NCBI RefSeq assembly: GCF_040412425.1
Contig: NC_089756.1
Span: forward strand, 2,452,498 to 2,516,497
From: Macrobrachium rosenbergii
Taxonomy: Eukaryota; Arthropoda; Malacostraca; Decapoda; Palaemonidae
Length of the DNA: 64,000 nt
Direction: 5' to 3'
Position numbers and translations under genes: made by a program. Each line of letters begins with the position of its first letter. Within the stretch, counting starts at the first letter, position 1. The notes beneath the pieces are model-generated. The model ran no database searches and had not been told where the DNA came from. It was given only the letters and a program-made list of their open reading frames with translations. Below are positions 12,029 through 23,704 of this stretch, in pieces.

Positions 12029-12072
<44 letters not shown>
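12029..12072. repeat. (GA)n microsatellite
   Basis: A pure GA tract of about 22 repeats lies on the far side of the Penelope pair from the GA tracts at 7381-7575. The 225 bp after it (12073-12297) is AT-rich, with no feature seen. Confidence 0.95.
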
Positions 12073-12075
<3 letters not shown>

Positions 12076-12297
12076 TATTACTTTTATTAATTGTTATTCA
12101 ATTTACACATTAAAGCTTGAAAACTTATAAACTATATAAAAAAATTAAACAAACACTTTTGCAGGGTTTCTCAGTATTCGCAAATGTTCATGTGTCTGTG
12201 AAAAACTCATGTATGACAATTAGGTTCCAATGAAAAGTTTGTGTGTCTGTGAATTCATGTAACTCGAATGGCTCAAGTTCAGGGTATTACTGTATTT

Positions 12298-12434
12298 ACC
12301 CAGTAATTACATGATCGGAGCCCTCCCTCCTCCCCTCACATGGACATAAGGGCATAAACAAATTGAGCTCTTTGCTAAGTTGTTCCTCTTTCCCCCTGAA
12401 AGTGGGCGGGGCACGTCACATACCCCCAAAACAT
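12298..12434 (-). mobile_element. Family A terminal-repeat fragment
   Basis: The run from CAGTAATTACATGATCGGAG to CCCCCAAAACA matches the family A 3' terminal repeat seen at 32455-32600 and 49985-50130 and, inverted, the 5' repeats at 20284 and 20585. It is cut at 12434, where family B sequence begins. No coding sequence. Confidence 0.7.
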
Positions 12435-12479
12435 TTTGATATTTGTTTATATACAAACCCACGATTTATGATAGCCTTG

Positions 12480-15400
12480 CATAGAGCCTTGCATAGGCTG
12501 TCATCCCCAGCGTGTGGGTCTTGGGGTTGGCGGCCAAGTGCTTAACAAATTCGCTCCCCTTTTACTGGACCTCACGGCCTCTGCTTGTGCACAGATGTGA
12601 CTACATCCCTATTCTGACTTATGCTGAGTGTTGCTCTTCGCCACCTCACTTTGGACAAATTTGCCAGGAGGAAACTTTGGAGGAAGGTTGCCAGGGCGAC
12701 ATAGGAAACTTTTTGCTTCCACAGCGCCCTTGGTTTCCACCCCTTCGTCCTTGTTTCTCTCTCCTGGTAAGCTTTCCGTACTTGCTGTCTCTCCTTCGCC
12801 CTCTACGCTCACTTGTTGGGTGAAGATCGCGGGGGCTGGGGGACCTCTTCTCAGGAGCCTCCTCTCACTTCATAGGGCAGTTCCCCTTGGGGCAAGAGGA
12901 GTCTCCCTCTACTAATCATCTTTGCTTTTCTCTCCAGGTTGAGAGTGAGCATCGTAGGCGCAGTGGTAGATGGCTGGATATCTCACTGTTGGATATTTTA
13001 TCCTTGAGGAGTTTCTCTGTGACACTCATACAGTGGTTACTTTGGGAACGACCACAGAACCATGCCTTAGTGGCAATGGCATAGGTTCACGTCATTGTCT
13101 GTAATTTCCGCGTATCTGTAGTCCCTTTACTCCTGCTGTGTCTCCTGTCTTGATTGCTCCTGTTGCCCTGGCAACCAGTCACTGGGCAGCTGCTGTCGTG
13201 CCTCCTGGCTCAGCTGCCCTGGTCACTCCTGTTGCTTCTCCTGGTGTTCCTGTCACCTGGGGACTCCCATTGCAGCTTCTTGATTTAACTGCCCTGGGGG
13301 TTCCTGTGTTTCCTGACCACATCCTGTAGAAGTGAAAACTTTCCGATGACGCCCCAGCAACCTTCCTCCGAAGTTTCCTCCTGGCAAATTTGTCCAAAGC
13401 GAGGTGGCGAAGAGCAACACTCAGCATAAGTCAGAATAGGGATACAGTCACGCCCTTGTAAGATGTAGTCGTCTTCTTCAACTAGATCTTCGACTTCGTC
13501 TTCTGCTGCCTTCTCCCTTTCTTCTTCTGAGGCTCATTCCGAAACAGTGTTCGAAACAGCGGCGGAAGAAGAGGAAGGCTGCCTCTCCCTCCCCTAAGAA
13601 GTCCCGCCATGGTGCTTCTAAGGGGTTGCCTCCTTTCACACGGAGGCACTGGGATCTCTTGTCATCTCTTCCCGGCCTTCGGGCTTGGGAACCGAATTGC
13701 TTACCCCAGGGTCTTTCATTTTGGGAGTGGTGGGCGCACAGACTTCAGTTGCGCTCCTGTCACCATTCTAGGAGTTTTGCTTCTTGACTGGTGTGGTGTC
13801 GGGTGCTCAGCTTTGTCGAGTCACACCAAGTGCTCAAGAATCTTTGGAGTCTTGTGCATCCCGAACCGATGTCGGAGAAACCTCTCACTGTCTCGCTCAA
13901 TCAGGTTCCCAGCCTGGTGTCTCATTCCTGAGGGTTCAAACACCTGGTGGGGCAAGGAGGAGGTTCCCTTCAGAGGTCCTGTGGGACTTCTGAGGGACTA
14001 CCTCTCTTTGGAGAGAGAGTGCGTTCTCTCATTTGGCTCTTCCCAGCCCTTGGGGTTGGGGACCGATTTGCATTCCCCATTGGGGTCTCGTGTCTCTGGG
14101 GCCTTGAGTGCGCAACCTTTCGAGGCTGCACTCTCAATTCCAGTTTTTAGAAGTCTGTGTCTAAGACTGAATCTGTGCCTGTCCCTTCTCGGTTTTCTTC
14201 GGAAGCCGAGAGGAGCTTACTCCTGATGATTGTTCTTACGAGATTCAGGAGTTTTGCCAAGCTCTTGGATTCCTTGTGATCGTGAGTGCTCGACTAGTGA
14301 GTTGTGGAGTGTCTGTGATTCTGCGGAATCTTGGGCACTCCTCAAACCAGTAGTAGGGAGTTTGCTCTCCAGCCTGGTTTAGGCACAGGACAAGAGAAGG
14401 TATCGAAACAGTCAGGTGTTTCAACACTACCAAACATTCAGATGTTTCGACACTGCCTGCCTGCCTCGTTTGGAGTGTGTGATCGGTTCCAAAACTCGTG
14501 TCTCGGACCCTTGGGTTCAAGCACTGGGGTTAGCAGACAAGAATCCCCGTTAAACCTTCTTCTCGAGGGGCTTCGGTCTTGGAGGAGATTAAAGCATGTC
14601 TTGAGGACAGCGCTAGTTCACGGCTGAGCTTTTCCCAGGCTCGGTTCTCGGATCAGTTCACCGTACATCCAAGTAGTTGAGGATGGTTTTCTGGGTTCTG
14701 GCAAGGTTATCCCTCCAAGAAGAAAAGATCAGGAATGTCGTGGCCCAGGTGGACTCGAGGGTCTTCTTCTTCGGGATGCGGACACCCTCGATTTTCTTTT
14801 CGCAGAGATCTTCACGCCAATTTGTCAGCACAGTGATCTCAGGGAGAAGACCACGGCATCTCCTGTGAGTACTCTTCACTGCTCCTTGCAGGGGTTTTGC
14901 TGGGGCTGCCACGTCCTTGCATGCTATAAGGGCTTTCTCGACCAGATGAATGCCTTTTTCCTGGACAAGGAGTTCATTATGGTTGAGCCACCCAATCAAG
15001 CTCCTTCCCCTTCCTCTTCCTTGACAGAAACTATTCTTCTTGCCTCAGCAGATTGTCCTGGTTCTTGCTCATCTGGACTGGGATCTCTCGCTGTTTCTCT
15101 TTGCCGCAAAGGGTGTTCTCTCTCACAACAAGACGGCGAACCTGGAGGACACCACTATGGTGTCCCTCTAGGTAGTCTCCTGATGAATCTGTAATCCTTC
15201 ACTTTTTCAAGGTTTTGCCTCCTCGGATGCAATCATTCCTGAAGAGGTCTCTGCCTTCTAGAGACTGTTCCAGTCTTGGGGGTGGGTTTGCCTACCCAGC
15301 ACCAGACAGCATCCTGTGGGCAATTCTGGTGCTAAGAAGAGGGACACTGTCCTGATTCTGACCTCCAGTCTAGTAAGTCCTGAGTCGTCACATTCCCTCA

Positions 15401-15550
15401 GGAACAGACCTTTACTCGGTTCTGACCCCCTCTTCTGCAGAGAGTAGGTAGATACCACAGTAGTCAAGGAATGTACCAGGGCAACTGCTTTGTCCTCTGG
15501 ACAACAGCAGCCCAGCCCTTCCTTAGCCCTTAAGAAGTCTCAGGTTCTAA
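12480..15550 (+). pseudogene. Family B gag-like region of B1
   Basis: The region is alignable by eye with 50620-53330 in B3 and 58845-61560 in B4, including the CTTTGG...GGCAGTTCCCCTTGGGGCAAGAGGAGTCTCC-type tract near 12870 (counterparts near 51150 and 58890). Many stops and frame changes leave only short, misleading open frames. A pyrimidine-rich tract ending in CAG before 12939 looks like a splice acceptor, but B3 and B4 do not keep it clearly. I infer a gag-like role by position, as the first coding region of the element. Confidence 0.6.
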
Positions 15551-15879
15551 GGGCACTCACAGAACACCAGCCTTCTTCATTCTCTTCTTAGAAAGTGCTC
15601 ATATGTGTGTCTCTTTCAACCCTCTTTCCATAGGGAAGAGGGCAGAGGCATTCTCCTCCTGCTGGTGTCTTGATGAAGGAACGACTGTCAAGTCATTGGA
15701 CTATATGACAGCAACATAGCTGAGACCTGGCGGTGGATATCCTTCAGGAGAAGTATCTATTTCCTCCGGGTCTTGGCCACATTCATTAAACTCCCATTCT
15801 GTCTCCTCTCCCATGTTCCTGACTTCGGGAGCAACCAGCCCAGCTAGAGCCTAGTCGTCTTAGGTGTCTCGTCGTTGCT

Positions 15880-16470
15880 GCAGAAGCTGTCCCCTCAGGG
15901 GCAGCTTCGCCTTCGATTCTCTTCACAGGGAATGAAGGAGATCTGCTTCTAGTTCCTAATCCTTTCCTCTCTCAAAGGATAAGGGAAGGTTTAGGCTGGT
16001 GCTTGATTGACAGGAACCTCTGAATATGTCTGCATATTCTCCTCGAGACGTGTGTCTGTTCTCAGATGCATCGACTGGGGAATAGGCGCACACTTGCAAG
16101 ACCATTGTCTTCGAGGTGCGACTGAGACAGTAAGTACCTTCTCATCAACATCCTGGAATTCAAGGTAGTTTCCTGGCCCTCCAAGAGTTTCAGGATCAGT
16201 TTTTGAGATACATATGTACTCTGTGGTGTTGTTAGGCAACAACACCACAGTAGTGGCATGTGTCAACAAACAAGAGCGTCCCATTTCCCTCCTGTTACTT
16301 CGGTTGATTTTGTAGGTGCTCAAGTGAACTTTAGTGCACTCTGTAGAGCCATCAGCCAGATACATTCCAGGAAATGGAATGTATTGGCAGACAAGCTCAG
16401 CCTCTGACGGAGAGCTCCCTTCACTCAATTCTTCACAGAGAGGTTGCTCAACTTAAGGGCTCCCTATCAT
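15880..16470 (+). pseudogene. RNase H remnant of B1
   Basis: Fragments recall the RNase H domain of B2 and B4. The stretch after 16055 reads like 'LFSDAST', 16240-16275 like 'VVACVNKQE', and 16360-16410 corresponds to the 'ARYIPGK' and 'ADKLS' motifs of the better copies. Frames change between these pieces. In B1 this domain follows the first RT codons directly, because the RT palm has been deleted. Confidence 0.65.
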
Positions 16471-16803
16471 CTTTCTGTTCACCTCCCGGTTCAACAGAAG
16501 TCTGCAGGTCTTCTGCTTAATCATACCAGACTCACGGACCGCTACCGTGATGCATGCTGACATCGTGGGACAACCTCGATGTCTTCATCTCCCCTTTGTA
16601 TTGTCTAATTAGCAAGGTGTTCAGCAAGTGTCGTTCACCCCAAATTTAGGTGAATGCTGGAAGACTTTGCCTTTTGCCTGACCTGCTAGCTCTGCTTCCA
16701 AGGCACCAAGAAGAGTTCCTCCCTGACCCAAACTTCTGTGTCAGTGACATGTGAAGCGGTTCCTCAGGCAGTACAATCCCTGTGCCTTCATGACTAGAGA
16801 CTA

Positions 16804-17140
16804 CAGTAAACCCCCTATATTCGCGGACTCATGTATTGGCAGATTTCTCTGTGGAACGTATCTACCCATTATTCGCGGAAAATTCGCCCATTCGCTGTAT
16901 TTTTCACTGAGAAATATTCACTAGTTACTGTATTTTCATATTTTCATGACTAAATGCACTTTTTGTGATAAAATTATTAAAATACTCAGGTATAAGCATT
17001 TTTAGAGGGTTTTTCTTTTATTTAAACTATCAAAATAGGCAGTTCTAAGTGTTTCTAGAGGGATGTTAAGTATTCGTGGAATTTGGCTATTTGGCGGGGG
17101 GTTGCAGTATGCATCCCCTGCGAATATGGGGGGTTTACTG
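16804..17140. mobile_element. TA-flanked MITE, CAGTAAA..CCC family, copy 2
   Basis: The 337-bp copy begins CAGTAAACCCCCTATATTCG and ends GGGGGGTTTACTG, with TA at 16802-16803 and 17141-17142. It has the same orientation and layout as 6464-6820. It lies between the RNase H and recombinase remnants of B1, so it arrived after B1. Confidence 0.9.
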
Positions 17141-17299
17141 TATCTGGCTTCCCTTGCAAGCATAGGGTTCTCGCCGAGCGGCAGCGGAGATAGCTGGATA
17201 TCTCTATCATCCTCTGTAGCCGTACCCAGGGGTTGGAGTTGTTTTCACTGGCTGGTGTCATTGACAGGACTTTTTCTCTGGTCAGAGCCATTCTACAGC

Positions 17300-18210
17300 A
17301 GGTCGCGGACTTCCTTGTCTCCTCCGCCGAGGGTTTCTTCTTTCCGATTCAGTTGTGAAAGATGTCTGCCCTGTCCGGCCTAGTGTTCCATCTGAAAATA
17401 GCCTTTTTCTCCTCAGTCGAGATTTAGCTACTGGTGGGAAGTTTCTGTCAGTCTTGCCATCTCAGGGGCCTCAAGTCCCTGGGTGACATGTGACTCTCAT
17501 TTAGGGTTCCTGTCTCGTGCTTTGCACACGCCCTTGCGAAAGTCGTCAGACAGAGATCTGCCTCTCAAGACCACCTCTTGTCTCGCTCTGGCCTTCGCAT
17601 AGAGGGTGGACAATCTTCATGGACCTATAGGGGATGGAGATCAATGCCTTGACTCTGTCTCGGATGTCATAGCGGACTCCAAATCAGTAGGCATCTATTG
17701 CCAGGTTCGAGTCCCTCTTGATCTCCTCGTCCTTGGACTTAGTAATCAATGACCCAGATCAATTGCTACTTTGTCCTGGTTAGGGTGCTGCAGTACTTTC
17801 CAAAAAGGCTTGACATCCCTAACCTGGATTTCGTTGACTTTTTTTTACTAGTACTGACTCTCCCGAGGGAGAAGTATCTAAGGACATGTCTTTCTTCTGG
17901 CTTCTTGAGGCGATCAGAAGGATGTGCTCTACAGCTCGTGACGTCGACACCTGTACATTTCGCTTGAGAGCTCACAAAGTCAATGACCTGGTCCAGCTCT
18001 CCCATTCCAAAAGATTCTGTCAATCTGGAAGCAAGATGTGGTCTCATTGGACCACATTTATGTATTCTACCTTCGGGTCTTTGCCCACAGGCCCTGGGAA
18101 CCTTTGTTCCTTGGTCCTGTGGTGGCTGCTCAACAAGTTGTGTTTGCCCACAGGCCCTGGGAACCTTTTTTCCTTTGTCCTGTGGTGGCTGCTCAACAAG
18201 TTGTGTTTTC
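17300..18210 (+). pseudogene. Tyrosine-recombinase remnant of B1
   Basis: Short, out-of-frame stretches match the recombinase of B2. Near 17965 there is an eroded counterpart of the H-x-x-R box (reads 'RAHKVND'), and near 18057 a 'FYLR' that aligns with the catalytic Tyr segment of B2 and A4. This is followed by the GTGGCTGCTCAACAAGTTGTG tract found after the recombinase in all family B copies. Not functional. Confidence 0.6.
18081..18206. repeat. 63-bp tandem duplication in B1
   Basis: The block starting TTGCCCACAGGCCCTGGGAA at 18081 is repeated from 18144 with few differences. B3 has one copy (near 55370-55435), so the duplication is specific to B1. Confidence 0.9.
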
Positions 18211-18784
18211 TTATCCAGCTCCTTTAAGAGGACAGGTAGCATCTTGCCTAAGGTGTATGGTTCCGGAAGTGAGAAGGATTCCAAGAATGACAGGCCTCTC
18301 CTCCTCCTCCTTCCTCGTCCTACTACTTCCCTTCCTTCGGGCTGAGAATGGGACTCGAACTGACACTTGCTGGAACTGGCATCTGATGCGGTAAGTCTAC
18401 ACATTGAGCACCCATTCTGTTTTTCTCTTTAGAGTCATAGAAGCAATCCCGCTCCTTCCTCTAGCAAGGGGAGAAAGGAGACCCTGGCAATAAGGGAAAC
18501 CCTTTTTCAGGTCTTTAACTTACTGCCTCCGACTCTTTAGATTCTTCCCAGCCTGTTTTTGTATGAGTTACGATTCCTCACTCATTTGAAAAGGCCCAGA
18601 TGTCTGACATTTGATCTCTCAGTTCCTGTACTCCGATCAATATGTCAGAGGATTGGTACTTCTCGCTCTTTCAACCAAGGAGGAGTAACCCAGGTGTGCA
18701 GAAGTCAGTTGAAAGAGACTCTCTCAGATTCCTCCCTCCAACCAGTGAGTCTTCCTAATGTGAGGGACCGATGGTTTGTGTATC

Positions 18785-19110
18785 GTGTTGGAACAAATCA
18801 CAGTTTTTTAAAAGTAAATTGTATTTTTCCTAACTATACAAATTTTAGGTCGTTTACATTACATTTTTATGCCCACCTCCTGCCACCCCTCAATCCGAAA
18901 CCTGGGCCGAAAGGCAAACTGGAATGTTTATATCCGGGCAGGTGGGTATGCCTGCCTACCGGAAGTTAGTTACTGCCTAACCACCTTGTTCAAGAGTTTA
19001 ACGGCTGTTTCTAGCTTCGCCGTAAGTAATTCCTAATGTAGAAGACCTCAGGTTTGTATAGTTAGTTTTATAGTTTGTATAGTTAGTTGCATAGTTTACT
19101 TTTAAAGAAT
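18785..19110. repeat. B1 internal complementary region and 3' inverted terminal repeat
   Basis: The stretch at 18805-18860 (AAAAGTAAATTGTATTTTTC, then CTAACTATACAAA) returns in reverse complement at about 19040-19110 after a ~180-bp gap. The same arrangement occurs in B3 at 55998-56310. An internal segment complementary to the element's end is the DIRS signature. Confidence 0.7.
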
Positions 19111-19571
19111 TGTGATTTTATCACTCAACTTGAAACATTGAGAAAATTCAGAATAGCTAGTCAGAACTTGTCAAATTTGTGTAGTAAGATCAATTTTTTT
19201 TACATTTTTCATATAAAAAGTAGTGCTTTGATGTCTTGAGTGTGTTTTAAATCTGAAGCGATCAGGCTTTGAGATTGAAGAAAGTCTTCCTCTTACCTTC
19301 ATCTTGTTTATTATTATGTAAAACTCAGCTGTTTTAATAGTATTTTGAGTTTGTGAGTTGTCACAAAGAATTAAGGGAAATGTATGTAGCCAAGAATTAA
19401 GGGAAATGTATGTAGCCAATTTGTCATAGTATGGTAGTAATTGTCTATATTAGATTTATTCTGCTTTTGAAGTAAAAGTGATTAGATACTGGTCATATTC
19501 ATTTGTTATGATAATGAACTTATATAATTAACTGTCAAGAATTCCACATCAACTACTGTATACACTTTCAG
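19111..19571. other. CHORDC1 intron end, no element recognised
   Basis: AT-rich sequence ending in the acceptor CTTTCAG at 19565-19571. A short direct repeat, AAGAATTAAGGGAAATGTATGTAGCC, occurs twice at about 19367-19418. Nothing else was recognised. Confidence 0.6.
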
Positions 19572-19742
19572 GTGTATGAAGGTGAACACAGCAATTTAGA
19601 AATGTGCCAGTCACACCCTGGCATTCCAATTTTCCATGAGGGGATGAAGTTTTGGAGTTGCTGTAACAAGAGAACAACAGATTTTCAGGAATTTCTAGAG
19701 CAAGTGGGGTGTTCTACTGGCTACCATTGCTGGCGTAAATTG
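19572..19742 (+). CDS. CHORDC1: CHORD-II exon of a CHORD/CS-domain HSP90 co-chaperone
   Basis: An internal exon of 57 codons, phase 0 at both ends, with acceptor ACTTTCAG before 19572 and donor GTAAGA from 19743. It encodes most of a zinc-binding CHORD domain: 'MCQSHPGIPIFHEGMKFW', then 'SCCNKRTTDF', then 'GCSTGYHCW'. The Cys/His ligands and the HPGxPxFHEGxKxWSCC signature are all in place; the first Cys ligands would lie in the preceding exon. Its order relative to the CS exon (56382-56567) identifies it as the second of the two CHORD domains. Family members (morgana/CHP-1) are cytoplasmic zinc-dependent HSP90 co-chaperones. Earlier exons are not visible here. Frame and splice sites are intact, so the gene is probably functional. 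Confidence 0.92.
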
Positions 19743-20283
19743 GTAAGATTGTACTTCTGAGATATTCATTAAGTTTACCTTCTTGTATGGCGGCATTTCA
19801 TGAAAGCTTTAGAGGCATGTTACTGCTGATTCTTTAAAGGCCATATACAGCAGGTTGTAAGAGATAATGGGTTGTCTTAAGTCCTTCTGGGACTAGTGAA
19901 AGCATAGTCATGATGCCAGCCTATCATTTATGTCTTTTCGACTGTGATTGTGTAGTTGTGTGCCTGAGAGTATGAAAGTATAGGTAATAGCCGAGTTTAG
20001 TATGTATAGTATTTTTATGCATAAAAAGATTTTATTAACTGTTGATGACTGACCATTAACCTCAGACATTTTGTCTCTGAAGGTGATAATGATTATAATA
20101 ATAATATACAGTATATGGCACATACAGCCTACCTAAGATGTTTAGCCTGACACAACTATGTACTGTACAGTGCAGTATAATTTGAGAGCTTACAGTTTGT
20201 TTCCAGTATTTTGCTTTAATTTCTCTGCACTATTTAGTTCATTTTTGTATTTGTTATATCCATTATGTTTATATGTTTTACAA
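19743..20283. other. Start of the 36.6-kb CHORDC1 intron
   Basis: Unique-looking AT-rich intron sequence after the donor, with a short ATAATAATATA tract near 20100. No gene or element was recognised before the family A terminal repeat at 20284. Confidence 0.6.
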
Positions 20284-20575
20284 GTAAGTTACCAAGTAAT
20301 TACATAGCTAACGGTTTCTAGTATTGGCACCTAAAAATTGAAACTCTCAGTAGCAATTCTTTTGTTTTGGTGTAGATGACTAGCCCCGCCCACTTTCAGG
20401 AAAGAGGAGGAACAACTGAGCAAAGAGCTTCAATTTGTTTCTGCCAGCTTACGACGTAGGTTGTGAGCAGCTGAATTTGGAATTCAGTACTTTGCTGGTT
20501 TTCTGATTGTGACTAATTGGTGAACTATTTTGCATTTGGTAGCCTTTCAGCAATTTAGATAGGCAGGGTTTTAAT
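20284..20575 (+). mobile_element. Family A 5' terminal-repeat fragment
   Basis: From AAGTTACCAAGTAATTACAT through the TTCTGCCAGCTTACG region, this matches the repeat that follows at 20585 and, inverted, the family A 3' repeats at 32440-32700 and 49970-50215. It is immediately followed by a second, longer copy, so one family A element landed in or beside another. Confidence 0.75.
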
Positions 20576-20584
20576 TGAAAACCT

Positions 20585-21885
20585 TAATTTTATATAAGTA
20601 ACTTACCAAATAATTACATAGCTATAGTTTCTACTTTACGCGGCAGCTCAAAATTTTAAATTTGCAGTAGCTCTCTTTTATTTTGGGTGTAGGTATGTTG
20701 CCTCGCCCACTATTTGGGAAGAATAGGTACAAATTTAGCTAAGGAGCTCAATTCGTTTCTGCCAGTTAATAACTGAAGAACAGTTATTAGCAGCTCATGA
20801 GACATTTGAAATGTGGGTGGTCGGAGATTGTCTTTGGTGAAGTACTGTTATCTTTGGTAGCACAGCCATTCTTAGCTTATGATCTTTGATATTGATTGCT
20901 ATTCATTTGAATGGTACTGCAGCAATTGCTAAATTTTGGATACTTGATTGTGACTTATTCATTTGGAATTTTTGCCATTATGTTGGACTCTAGTTTATCC
21001 AGCATTAGGTACTGCAGCAAAGGCTGCAAAAACTAGACTTACGTCGGCAAAATACGACGCACATACCATTTGTTGTACTTGTAGGGAACAAATTTGTTCT
21101 GAATGAATTGTGACGATTGTAAGGACTGGGAAAAGAGTAAATGGAAGATGTTACAGACTCACTGAGACAAACTGAAATGTGACTGAATTAGAAAAGCTAC
21201 AACTAGGGCCGAAGCAAAGGCTTCTGCTAGTGTAGGCCATTCTTCAAGGGATGATATTGATGTTTTGCCTATCCCTTGACGCCTGTGACAGCTTTTTCTC
21301 CCATTTCCAGTCCTCCAGCTTTTCCTGTCACTCCTGTAAACTAACTCTCATTCTGCTAATGTTCCTTCCATAATTGTTAGAACAGGTAGATAAACTTAAT
21401 GGTTCTTTACAGATACCCTTGTGAGTACTGGTTTTGGTTCAAATTTTGGGAACTCAAACGAAAATCGTCGTAAAGCGGAATGGACGCCAGAAAATTGTAT
21501 AAAATTTGAAACAAAAGTTCAGTGGAAGGGCTTACTTTTAATCCTTTGGGTATACTGCATGTTGTTTCTTGAGGTCCCTTTAACTACATTTTGACATGGG
21601 AGTATCCAAACTGGTGGTTCAATGTAAAAGGTTGGTGGGTTTACTACAAAGCAGTCGTCGCCTCATGCAGTAAAGCCTGAGTACTGATGCCAGGCTGCAC
21701 AAAAGTAAAATACAACATGTTATACAGTATTAGAATGGATGTACAGTACACTGTACTGTCTTAATTGATTCAAAGAGTTTATAAAAGATAAAAAAAGTGA
21801 AGTTACTTTTATTTTGACACCACATATTCTTAACCCTGGAAAAAGGCCAGGCATTTCAATGGATTTAGATTCCCCAGGGGATTCT
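20585..21885 (+). mobile_element. DIRS family A copy A2, 5' end and gag start only
   Basis: It begins with the family A terminal repeat (TAAGTAACTTACCAAATAATTACATAGC), then a leader, then a gag-like region whose GTGACAGCTTTTTCTCCCAT at 21287 matches 26622 in A3. The similarity continues (GCAGTCGTCGCCTCATG near 21650; AAGGCCAGGCATTTCAATGG near 21844, A3 counterpart 27126) and stops at about 21885. No full open frame survives. A2 and A3 overlap in content, so they are separate copies. Confidence 0.7.
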
Positions 21886-23704
21886 GGAATGTAAAAATTT
21901 AGTATTAGTGTGGGAATATAATACTGTACAGTAGTCCCTGCATGCAACAAAGTACAGTACTGTACTGTATAAATACAGAACAGTCAGCATTTTACATTTA
22001 GAATAATAAATATATAAAAATTATAAAGAGTTAGGAATTCCTTACCTCATTTCAGTGATTGTCAAAGCTGTTACAACCCATCAGGCTAGGGTGGGGGAGA
22101 TGGAGATTGTACCTGTGGGGAGCCTGCAATGATCAAGTCAGAAAAACTGCAGAGTTTGATGTATGTGTTACACTGTTCTGTATCAGTTCAGGAGCGCTCA
22201 ACCTATGTTCAACAGTACAAAATAAAAAATGAATTGCTTCCTAATTTCAGTGATTTTTAGAAGATGGAGCCTAGGATGAGGGAGCTCTAGTGAAGGTGCT
22301 GGGCAGTCTGGAATATTAGAATGTTTTGTTACTTTATATTTATCAAATGTACTGTACATATGACCATTTATAACATTAAAAACAGTGAAGAACTCAATAC
22401 CTTGAGTGATTTGAAAGATGTAGGCTACATGAGGAAGGTTTTGTACAGTTCCAGTAGAGGTCAGGTTAAAGGTTTTTGTCAGTCTGGAATGATAATGTAC
22501 ATGATAAAGATTAGAATAAAGTACCTGTGGATTTCATAAACAGTACACTAATTTTATAAAATGTATAACAATTTATAAAACAGAAAGTGTTCTTATCAAA
22601 TTCTAGTTTTGGCTTGCTTACTGGGATGGGCATATGGTAGATGAGAACTGTGGGGGCTATGCAAGAGGCATCTGCAGGTGCTTGGGAGTCTGCAATGAAA
22701 AAGATAGAAATGATACTGTACACAGCAGACAGTACAGTACCATCTGATTTATAAGAAATTATAATAACACAATTTAAAACAATGTAGGCTAATAGAAATT
22801 TCTAAAAAGTGAAGAATTCGTCTTACCTGGTGGACATGAACCCCTAGACAGGTGAGTTTGGAGTTCCAGGGGACACCTGTCATTTGTGGAATGATAAAAG
22901 ATAGAAATTACACACAGGGGTATGTATGCCTCAAGCTACCAAAACTGTATACAGTTTTATAAAGTGATTTGAAAGAAAAAAAGTCATGAAATCCTTACCT
23001 GATGGGGCTGGAGAGGGGATAAGGTCAGCTGAGTTGGGCTGGGAGGAGGCTGTAACATGTCAATCTGGAATGATAATGATTATGACAAGACTTTTACAGC
23101 AGTATACTAAAGCAATAGTGTACTGTACAGTGGGTGAAGTGCAGTACATTTTTTTGTAACATTTATAAAAATTTATAAAACATTAAAAAAACATTAAGAA
23201 TTCCTTACCTGGTGAAGTTCAGAGGAGACAGGAGGTCATGTAACTCAAAACCCTGGAATTCTTCAGGGGAGTCAGGACTGTCATCACTACCAAAGAGATC
23301 TGGAATGGCATTTAATGAAATAAATTAGGTTATTCTGATGTAGTAAATATAAAATTTGTACCATATTACAGTACTGTATGTACAAATGATTTCATGCATG
23401 AAAATTATAAAAATTAAACACTTAGGAATTCCTTACCTGATAGAGCTGGAAAAGCTGCTGGGAGGTTACTGCAGGTACAGGTTCAGGGGCTCAGGTTCTG
23501 ATTCATAGCCAGGTAGAGGTTTTGGGGAATCTGGATTATTTCAGTCACCCTGCAATGATACAAATGATAAAATTTATTGGGTTATGGTTGTGTATCTACA
23601 GTATGTAAATATAAATTGCAGTAACATTTTTATAAATATTATTACAAGTTATAACAATTTATATTACAGCAGTTAATAAAAATAAAGTTGAGAAATCCTT
23701 ACCT
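21886..23704 (-). repeat. Degenerate array of exon-like modules, ~160-270 bp each
   Basis: About eight units share the plan GAATTCCTTACCT, a 60-110-bp variable core, TCTGGAATGATAA or CTGCAATGATAA, then an AT-rich stretch with TACTGTACAG and TTTATAAAA. Donor-like sites fall near 22040, 22237, 22399, 22617, 22821, 22993, 23203, 23431 and 23697. On the minus strand each core is bounded by an acceptor-like CATTCCAG or CATTGCAG and a donor-like AGGTAAGG. Several cores are open and Pro/Ser/Asp-rich; the one at 23211-23300 reads 'DLFGSDDSPDSPEEF'. The rightmost donor ends the Tigger-like transposase frame, so these may be downstream exons of that gene or a repeat that mimics them. Confidence 0.6.

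Larger units (their letters stand above)
12435..19110 (+). mobile_element. DIRS family B copy B1, decayed and lacking the RT core
   Basis: A plus-strand element colinear with B3 (50318-56310) and, in part, with B4 and the minus-strand B2. Order: gag-like region (12480-15550), a short piece of RT start (15725-15850), RNase H remnant (15880-16470), MITE insertion (16804-17140), tyrosine-recombinase remnant (17300-18210), 3' region, then internal complementary region and inverted terminal repeat (18785-19110). Frames are destroyed throughout. The RT palm is absent, at the same place as in B3. The left terminal repeat is missing. It sits in the intron upstream of the CHORD-II exon. Confidence 0.8.

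Noticed and set aside
17766..18404. 212-codon minus-strand frame
   Set aside because: It lies antisense to the recombinase remnant and 3' region of B1 and includes the 63-bp tandem duplication; it is a shadow.
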